A DNA stretch of 26,651 bases from Usnea hakonensis (taxonomy: Eukaryota; Ascomycota; Lecanoromycetes; Lecanorales; Parmeliaceae), in assembly GCA_013423325.1 (NCBI GenBank), contig BLJB01000491.1:5881-32531 (forward strand), read 5' to 3'. Position 1 is the first letter of the stretch; each line of letters opens with the position of its first letter. This document shows, piece after piece, positions 20,221 to 26,651 of this stretch. A model generated the notes under the pieces. It had not been told where the DNA came from, made no database searches, and saw only the letters and a program-made list of their open reading frames with translations. Position numbers and translations under genes: made by a program.

Positions 20221-20485
20221 TGGCAGGCTCACCATGTGGTTTCAATCGCACTCCCCCGGATACTCAATCACTCCCCCTGCTGTATTACCACCCCTTGATT
20301 AAGTACCGCTTGCCGATTGAAGAATTCCAACGCATAACCTCTTGTGGCAGGTTCACCATGTGGTTTCAATCGCACTCCCCGGGATACTCAATCACTCCCC
20401 CTGCTGTATTACCACCCCTTGATTGAGTACCGCTTGCCGATTGAAGAATTCCAACGCATAACCTCTTGTGGCAGGTTCACCATGT
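20221..20485 (+). repeat. 124-bp tandem repeat, two copies plus a partial third
   Basis: Units start at 20221, 20345 and 20469, each beginning TGGCAGG(C/T)TCACCATGT. The first two are nearly identical over their full length (they differ at a few bases, such as CCCCCGG versus CCCCGGG and TTAAG versus TTGAG). The third diverges after about 17 bases. ORFs across the units are a by-product of the repeat. Confidence 0.9.
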
Positions 20486-20619
20486 ATCTTCACTTGCACT
20501 CCCCAACACCGTGGCAGCCTGACCTGAAACATGTACTGTATATTTGCCCTGTATGTCCCAAGCTCTTGCCATTCCAGTAGATATAGAAGGAAAGTAGGAA
20601 GAATCGAATATGCCATTTA

Positions 20620-20976
20620 GTAGCAGGCTCACTATGTGCGAATGCCGACGTGCTCAATAAAGAGGTCGATCCCTGACTGCCTTTGTAGCAGGCTCACTGT
20701 TCGGTATTCGGTTGCCATTGTAGCAGGCTCACTATTTGACGATTGGTTATCGACATGCTCAGTGAAGAGGTCGATCTTTGACTGCCTTTGTAGCAGGCTC
20801 ACTATTCGATGGTTCGTGCTGCCCCCTGCCTAACAGCGAGCTTCCATGGTGAGTGCGGAAGTGTCCTATGTTTGCTCCCAAAGTTGACATGCCATTACCA
20901 CATACAGGCACTTAATTCTGCCATTGTAGCAGGCTCACTATTCGGTATTCGATTGCCGTTAAAGCAGGCTCACTAT
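20620..20976 (+). repeat. Iterated 16-bp motif GTAGCAGGCTCACTAT
   Basis: Copies lie at 20620, 20685 (ends CTGT), 20720, 20790, 20936 and 20962 (starts AAGCAGG). All point the same way and are often followed by TTCG or TTTGA. The 124-bp units upstream begin with a variant (GGCAGGYTCACCAT), so about nine copies run from 20222 to 20976. A longer stretch (TGCTCARTRAAGAGGTCGAT...) around two of the copies is also duplicated about 105 bp apart. Confidence 0.85.
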
Positions 20977-21224
20977 TTGACAGTGCGCGTTTCCCTGATT
21001 AAAACAGACACTCGCCAGTGACCCAGTACGTATTAGCTCGCCAGCTATACCATCCATTGCAACCCACATCAGTTAGTAGCACTCCTAAACGGCTGATGCT
21101 TAGCGGACGGCCCAGGAATTGTCAGTTAGCAGCGCTCCTCTCACGGCTGACGGATTTCGTGTTCGTCCTGACTAGCGGCACGGAGTCAACACCCCCAGAA
21201 GCTTATGCGACCGGGCTTCATAAC

Positions 21225-21357
21225 CTGTTGAGAATATGGGATGATGTACCTATCATCAAGTGGACTAAGGAGCAACTATAAAGGAGAAAGTAGAATACAT
21301 GTTTGTGCGCTTGCCAAGCCACTAGTATCACCGGGCTGTTTGCCACATTTTCCAAGA
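21225..21357 (+). repeat. 133-bp direct repeat, copy 2
   Basis: This is the second copy of the stretch at 19897-20029, in the same orientation and without visible differences. The flanks differ: ACC upstream versus GAT in copy 1, and GGATCTAG downstream versus CTCCCCCT in copy 1. Confidence 0.9.
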
Positions 21358-22647
21358 GGATCTAGAGTACTCTAGTAGTATCTTCATTACGCCCGGAGGC
21401 ACGAAGCCTAAAGGGCCCTAATGCGCTATTGCTTTACGTTACATTTGCTGTGGTCTGGTCCCATATGTTTCGAGAGGAAAAAGCTGTAGCAGCTACAAGA
21501 AACCCCCCAGCCCTTACGCTTATATGTCTTGTTCCTCTTTCGTTACTTGTCAGTCAGCAGCCCATCCCTTTCCAACGCCTAATTCTCCACCCTGTCGAGT
21601 ACCCCTTCTGTAGTTCCGTGAAAAACCTCTTCCCTTAGCCTCGAAGGCCCTAAAGTAACACGCTGGCTCAGAAGGCACCAGGACTAAGAGTACTCCTTCC
21701 TAAGATCGCTCGGAAATAGCCGACTGCCTCGCTGGTGGCAACCCCAGATAGCAGACGAAGGACATGTGCTGGTACTAGCAGCGGTCGAGAGAATAGTAGG
21801 GTCGATAAGCTGCTGTGTGTAGAGTGTAACGTGATTCGGTGATAGTATCGTTGCGACGTGTTGGCTAGACGTCGATGCTGACTAGAAGGTTCGTCGGTGA
21901 TGCTGCACGATTGCCGAAGTCGTTGACTCGATGTGATGATACACGCGGTTGAGGGTGAAAACTCTGCACGAATGCTTCCATCTCCACATCACCGCCGGCG
22001 CGGTGACTGGCAATTCCTAGCTTCCTCTTCTCCTGAGAGATGAGTACTGGTCCCCATCACCACGTAGAGGTGATTGCCACGATGGGGTAGAGTACTCTAT
22101 ATCGGGCGAGGTCCTTGGATGCCTTAGGCGCCGAAGTCTGATTAGTAAGAACTGTATAGCCAGCGTGAACCTTGCTGTATGGTTTTAGCTATCTCATAGT
22201 CAATACAGCTTTCATACCTTATAACACCGTATCTGATATCCCTCGAAACAGCTCTACGTGAGACGTGTCTCGTACTAGGTGAGTATATGAATCAGATCAT
22301 TACGATCACATCGATCACATTGGTACATAGAGACTACGGTGCTTCTCTATATAAAAGAGGAAGATTATACTCAATCTTATTCAAAGTACCAGCTAGTACC
22401 AACACCTCAATTAGATCCTAAGTCTTTAGACTTGTCGCACAAGTGAATGCTATTGACATCAAATCATTCTCATCTATAGTTGAGTCCCATTTTCCACTAA
22501 GAGCGTTCGCGCATTCAGGGTTTCCTTGGAACCCTAGAACCCTCCAACACTGGTAAAAGAGAACATCACTCTATTACACTAACCCACGATCAAGTATAGT
22601 AAGGAAGTATTCTCACCTGGTACAACAGCATGAACTGTGACACTCTC
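21358..22647. other. Long non-coding stretch, possibly LTR-derived
   Basis: No ORF with protein features was found. A TATATAAAAGAGGAAG segment at about 22350 with downstream CAATCTTATTCAAAG resembles the promoter and early transcript part of a retrotransposon LTR, but I found no paired copy, primer-binding site or polyprotein in the window. Confidence 0.3.
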
Positions 22648-22890
22648 CTATAGAGAAGGCTCGTTAGTCAGAAATTCACAGATAATCTCGGTCCTAAGTT
22701 TTGCGTCACATTCCAACGTACAACCCGTAACATACCAAGCCCTATAGATATGCGCTTTGCCTCGTTCTTCCGCAGCTTCGCCTACTAACATCCTTCCCAA
22801 ATCCAATATACTTGCCGCTTCGATGTCCTGCTGAGACAATACGATACGGTTATTCCTCATTGACGAATAGGCTCTGGTCCCTCTGTCCAC
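22648..22890 (-). CDS. Unrecognised ORF overlapping the end of the Tudor-like gene
   Basis: This frame contains IEAASILDLGRMLVGEAAEE, then KAHIYRAWYVTGCTLECDA and LRTEIICEFLTNEPSL. It overlaps the last codons of the larger gene in another frame. The sequence looks protein-like and could be the original C-terminus of that gene, reached by a frameshift or an intron I could not place, or a separate remnant. The intron candidates I tried (63 or 60 bp from GTGGAC) do not change frame. Confidence 0.25.
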   Translation of the reverse strand: MDRGTRAYSSMRNNRIVLSQQDIEAASILDLGRMLVGEAAEERGKAHIYRAWYVTGCTLECDAKLRTEIICEFLTNEPSL

Positions 22891-25357
22891 CTGTTCTCTT
22901 GGGATCGTGGTTGTTTCTCCAGAGACTCCGCTCTAAAAGATCCTCAAGATTGCCGAGATGAACGCCCTGAAACAAACTCCACCCAGACGGCTTAATTGAT
23001 TGAACCCCCAGAACCGGTCGTGGCCCCGCAGAGAAAGGGCGGACCCAATCCATCTCTACCGTTACTCGATCAAAGTCGAACGGGTTTTCGACCCTTATGC
23101 CTAATCCTGGCACCAGGTCTATTGGCTGACCCTTCGGCATCCTCCCGGGCCACCACCCGTGAGCCGAAAGCGCCGGACTGAATCGGATAACATACTTGTC
23201 GCCTTGGACGTCGACGATTCGAGCAGGAAGGTAGAGATGCGAAGTGTCAGTAGTATGGTAATGGAACCGGAAATCCGGGTACATGACGGGTGCTTCAATG
23301 GAGTCGCCGATATGGAAGCAACGATAAGGTCGGACGTCGTACCTTTGTACGTTTCTTCGCCATGGTCGCCACAGTCGCCGCGAGCCCTTCCCGAGCTTTA
23401 TCAACTGCTCTTCGGGAAAGAAGAGGCCACCGCTATCATTCTCATCCCCTTGACTATCGTCCAGAGCTTGTGTCGTATTAGTTGGACCGTCCCAGTCGAT
23501 ATACTCTATCTCATCGCCGTCCACCGCCGTGACTCTCGCATCGTACCAAAATCCGTCGTACTCAATCTGGTTAAACCACAGAATAAGAATCGCTCCTCGA
23601 TAGATGTACCGCATGGTGTTCTAGGAGAATAATACGTACCTGAACCTTTTCGCCAATTTTGGGTGGGTCGGTAAATACCTTCGACGGCCCCAAAAGGTTA
23701 TAGTCAAACTCCAATGCAGTAGAAAAGGAGGAATTATCGTCGTCGCGTAATATCTTGTCAAAGGAATTCTTAAGAGGTCTCGTGGAAAACTCAATAGCAC
23801 TCGACCCTACACCCGTCGTGATAATGTACTGCCCCCCGTAACATGCCTTGAACTCGGTGATGTGAAGGTCGCAGCTCCAAGCATGGCCACCTGATTTTAG
23901 CTCATGTCGAATAGACAATGGAGCGCCGATAGAAATGGCCCCGATCGGACGAACTTGCTTCGAAAGACTCTTACGCTCGATTTGACCAGTCTCAAGATAG
24001 CGCACGTAAACGTGAACGTCGTGAATGGTATCTTTGAAGTAAGTGAAGAGGAGCTCGCTGCTTGAGCCTATGGAGTCTCGTTCGTTAACGATTCCAAGTT
24101 CATTAGATGTTGGAACGGCCACGATTTGGGCAGAGATCCAGCCGACGTGATCGGAAGGGGACTCAATTGCCGCCGGCAACGGAAGATCCCCGGATGCCCT
24201 TTCACATTCGACAAGTATACCATAGCCTGCGGATTCGAGGGTTATTCTTCTTAGTGTATCAGATAGGGAGGAGTCGTGAAGGACATTGAAGAAGTTTCGA
24301 GGCTTGACATAGCCCTTGTGCAGCGGATCAAGAGCAAATCGGAGAGCAGGAAGCCAGAGAGGCCGGATAGTGGAAAGACAACGCATGCCGTTTTGATCGA
24401 TGCGATAGCGAGATCCTTGCTCGCGAACGAGATTGATATTTCTGGGGTCAAAAATCCCAGTCGGTACTTTTTTGAGAACAAAAGACGTTTCAATCTCATG
24501 TACAAAGCGTGCCCAAGAAACGTACAGCGTCTGTCAATGAATAACGTGTCAATACCTTACGATGCAGCTATCTTGAAATCCAGGAAGGGAAGACAGTGAG
24601 AAAACCTTGAGTTCCTTACCTCATAGCGAAGAGCAGAGGCGGAAAGTTCGTCCTTCTGGAATCGATCCCTCCAGAACGACGCTCCTTCTGGATGCTGCTC
24701 TTGATAATCCTCAACGACCGACGTGTCGGGACATAGAGTGACCTCTTGCAGTCGTTGTCGAAGGAGTTTGCATTCCTTCATGAGGTTTCCCACCATCAGG
24801 TCGATGCTTGCAAATTCCGTGCTGAGGCCCACCTCGAGCGAGTGTTCATGTATAGTTGGATTTTTTGCGACGGGGGTAGATTCAATGATTCCACTCTCAC
24901 TCGACCGTCTCTGTTGCGTCCTAATGTCGTAGAGAAGCATAACAGACACTGCGCCATATACCTTTTCAAGTTGTTCCGCCTTGCGTTGAATCTCATCGAG
25001 AAGATCAGGAATCTTGTAGAAAGCCAATAATCGGTTGACATATTTCTTGCCACGTGCCTCTCGCTTTGTAGTAGCAGTGTTCGTCGCAGGGATTTCGACG
25101 CCTAGGGCCTTTGCACAATTTGTATACGATTGTGCAATGCTCTGCACGATATCCACGATCATCGCAACCTCTGATAGATGGGTCGTAATTATGTCATCAT
25201 TCCCGCGATCCTCAAAGAGCTTGCACAAAAGGCGAAGTTTGGTGTTTAACAGGTTGATCTCTTCGGCAGCTTTATTGAACGACTCAAACCGGGCTTTGAT
25301 ATCGAGACCCAGATTGATGATGATGTTCAGCGTGGAAATGATATCGAAAGCCGACAT
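22850..25357 (-). CDS. STAND-type N-terminal region joined to three Tudor/Agenet-like modules
   Basis: Exons are 24620-25357, 23640-24530 and 22850-23566. Introns of 89 and 73 bp (GTAAGG...TTGACAG and GTACGT...AACCAG) are phase 0. The product is 781 residues. Residues 1-200 are helical: MSAFDIISTLNIIINLGLD, then FNKAAEEINLLNTKLRLLCK, like the fungal N-terminal domain that precedes NACHT or ankyrin parts in STAND proteins. Residues about 250-350 contain YRIDQNGMRCLSTIRPLWLP and ALDPLHKGYVKPRNFFNVLH (faintly EF-hand-like). Module 1 (about 376-442) has WISAQIVAV and VYVRYLETGQ...VRPIG. Module 2 (about 535-570) has IGEKVQIEYDGFWYDARVTA and IEYIDWDG. Module 3 (about 627-685) has HIGDSIEAP, LYLPARIVDVQGDKYVIRFS and GWWPGR. 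No P-loop NTPase is present. Tudor/Agenet folds bind methylated or other peptide ligands; that role here is inference. The reading is intact. Confidence 0.7.
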
Positions 25358-25782
25358 AGTGATAGCGGCTAGAGAATTGTATCCTGATTTTGCCTGCGCA
25401 AGTCGACAAGGTCGCCCAGCTGTGAAACCGGCGCAGTTCAGGGTTTTGCTCTAGAGATATACTCTGGAGAGTATCTGGTCCACGAAGTAACTGGCCAATT
25501 TTGAAGCCAAAGGATGAGAGAGAGAAATCTGCTCCGTGTTCAGCTCGGACATGCATCCCCGGATATTCTGACATTTGGTAGTCAACGATCGGCGACAATT
25601 ATTAGCGTATTAGCATATGCCTATTGAGCGCTAATCCTTGGCAACCAAAAGTTTGCTTCCCCACCAAAATTTGGTGGGAGCAGAAACATCGTATTGCCAT
25701 TCTCTTACTATTCGTAAGCCCCCATCTATGAGGCCCATGTATACTGCTGACTGACGTAGTATGATGTTTTCCACCCGTCGCA
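25358..25782. other. Intergenic region between divergent genes
   Basis: This is the shared 5' region of the Tudor-like gene (minus) and the low-complexity ORF (plus). No recognisable coding feature was found. Confidence 0.4.
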
Positions 25783-26238
25783 ATGCCTCCCAATCGTCGC
25801 AGTCAGCATGTGACTCTACAGCAAGGCCTGGATCGTACTCGCCGCCCTCATCGTCAACCAGCTCCTCGTCAACCAGCTGTGGCTGATACTGGTGCTGATA
25901 CTGGTGTTGATGCTGGTGCTGATGAGAGTCCTTCCACAGCTCTCCTACGTATTGCTGCTGCTGAAATGGCAGGGGATGAAGAGAGCGATCCGACGACTCC
26001 AACGCCTCGTGTATCACAGCGACAGCCACAGCCACAGCTTCCTCCCTACATCCGTTCTCTTGACTTTGACGAGAAACTGAAATATTCCTATCTACGCAGA
26101 ATCTTCCGTGATCTCTTCATGCGCGAGCGCTTTGATTATGATCATATGTATGATTGGACCATCCTCGAATATCTGAGAAGGAAGGAATTGCAAGAGGGAG
26201 GTTCAGAAGGGAGCGTATTGGGTTTGACAAAGCAATAG
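25783..26238 (+). CDS. Low-complexity ORF carrying only the C-terminal tail of a CK1 kinase domain
   Basis: This is a 151-residue ORF from MPPNRRSQHVTLQQ. Residues about 10-87 are low-complexity (RRPHRQPAPRQP, DTGADTGVDAGADE, QRQPQPQLPP). Residues about 88-132 are the end of a casein kinase 1 domain: PYIRSLDFDEKLKYSYLRRI, then FRDLFMRERFDYDHMYDWTI and LEY. The ATP-binding site, HRD and DFG parts are absent and not found nearby on this strand. It is either the last exon of a gene whose kinase exons were lost, or a small protein that exapted this tail. It is not a copy of the tail at 14.3 kb, as the two differ at many residues. Kinase activity is impossible for this ORF alone. Confidence 0.5.
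   Translation: MPPNRRSQHVTLQQGLDRTRRPHRQPAPRQPAVADTGADTGVDAGADESPSTALLRIAAAEMAGDEESDPTTPTPRVSQRQPQPQLPPYIRSLDFDEKLKYSYLRRIFRDLFMRERFDYDHMYDWTILEYLRRKELQEGGSEGSVLGLTKQ
25879..25926 (+). repeat. Short coding tandem repeat (GCTGATACTGGT-type)
   Basis: About four imperfect 12-bp units of the form GCTGATACTGGT encode the ADTG/VDAG stretch of the overlapping ORF. Confidence 0.7.
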
Positions 26239-26446
26239 CTATAAGGTCATGGCAGATCGGTTCGGATACAAAGAGACAACGTGCTCGGCTTAGCTGAAAG
26301 CTGCATCGATCACTTTGGATAAATAACACCGGTCCAATCCCTCTACGCTCCTCCACCGCCAATCACCCACAAAGCAAATACCGGTGCTCCACCACTTCAG
26401 CCTACGGCGACCTTGGCTATCTCTGCCCAGGCTTCCACGCAGATGA

Positions 26447-26651
26447 CATGGCCGCCCATTTCCACTCTTCAACACCGGTAAACCTTCACCTAGCAGTCAG
26501 AGCTCCTATTACAACATCCTCAATCCAAATCAGGCCGATAAAGCCTTGACCGTAGCGCATATAGTGGAGGGGGCAACCATATGGGAAAGCCCCAAGATCC
26601 GAAGTGCTTACGCCGCAACCCACAAATCTATCGTCTCATTGATGCAAAGTT
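26447..26651 (+). CDS. Possible exon running off the window edge
   Basis: A frame without stops from 26447 to the window end reads SSYYNILNPNQADKALTVAH, then IVEGATIWESPKIRSAYAAT and HKSIVSLMQS. The last 40 residues look like a folded helical protein. There is no start codon or clear acceptor, and the family is not recognised. It could be an internal exon of a gene continuing beyond the window. Confidence 0.3.

Noticed and set aside
20000..20616. ORFs across the tandem repeats on both strands
   Set aside because: They repeat with the 124-bp units and change frame between units, as expected for chance ORFs in repeats.
25631..26035. 134-codon minus-strand ORF with a His/Gln-rich run
   Set aside because: The His/Gln run is the complement of the GCTGATACTGGT repeats. 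The plus-strand frame has the CK1 tail.
1..26651. CRISPR array, bacterial operon or prophage
   Set aside because: The window is eukaryotic, with introns throughout. The iterated motifs at 20.2-21.0 kb have irregular spacing and no spacer-like structure.

Overview
The window looks like nuclear DNA of a filamentous ascomycete (Pezizomycotina). The evidence is short introns (about 44-101 bp) with GTRNGT-type donors and CTAAC/CTGAC-type branch sites, a short TTAGGG array, fragments of fungal NLR proteins (nucleoside-phosphorylase-like and NB-ARC/TPR parts), a fungus-specific DUF7924-type family, a Tad1-like LINE remnant and an AT-rich foldback element. I cannot name a species or order. All gene models are hand-spliced from the sequence and no homology search was run.

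Layout. 0-2.9 kb: a decayed gene fragment, then a ~560-bp foldback element whose right arm carries an interstitial telomere array. 2.9-6.7 kb: minus-strand genes, namely a tiny cysteine-rich protein, a protein built from ~22-residue Tyr/Pro-rich repeats, and a conserved fungal protein of unknown function. 7.2-9.5 kb (plus): a five-exon gene that joins seven hydrophobic segments to a C-terminal isochorismatase-like domain lacking two of its three catalytic residues. 10.0-10.7 kb (plus): a small two-exon gene. 11.5-13.1 kb (minus): a DUF7924-type protein with a PD-(D/E)XK-like motif set, head to head with a casein-kinase-1-like gene (13.3-14.4 kb) broken by two in-frame stops.

14.1-17.3 kb is a graveyard of broken genes: the kinase tail, two decayed ORFs, a frameshifted nucleoside-phosphorylase-like domain (plus) and the NB-ARC/TPR end of an NLR (minus). 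Several nonsense codons there fit C-to-T or G-to-A transitions, as RIP-type mutation would give. An apparently intact SET-domain methyltransferase of the Rubisco-LSMT/SETD3 type follows (17.6-18.9 kb, minus).

19.0-22.6 kb is repeat territory: a decayed LINE RNase H fragment, 133-bp identical direct repeats around ~1.2 kb of tandem repeats and iterated short motifs, then a long non-coding stretch. 22.8-25.4 kb (minus) holds a three-exon gene joining an N-terminal helical region of the fungal STAND type, without any NTPase, to three Tudor/Agenet-like modules. The window ends with a low-complexity ORF carrying only the C-terminal tail of a casein kinase 1 domain, and possibly an exon running off the edge.

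Nothing here is an operon. The most unusual items are the membrane/isochorismatase-like pseudoenzyme fusion, the STAND-N/Tudor protein, the nuclease-like/kinase divergent pair and the telomere array inside the foldback element.
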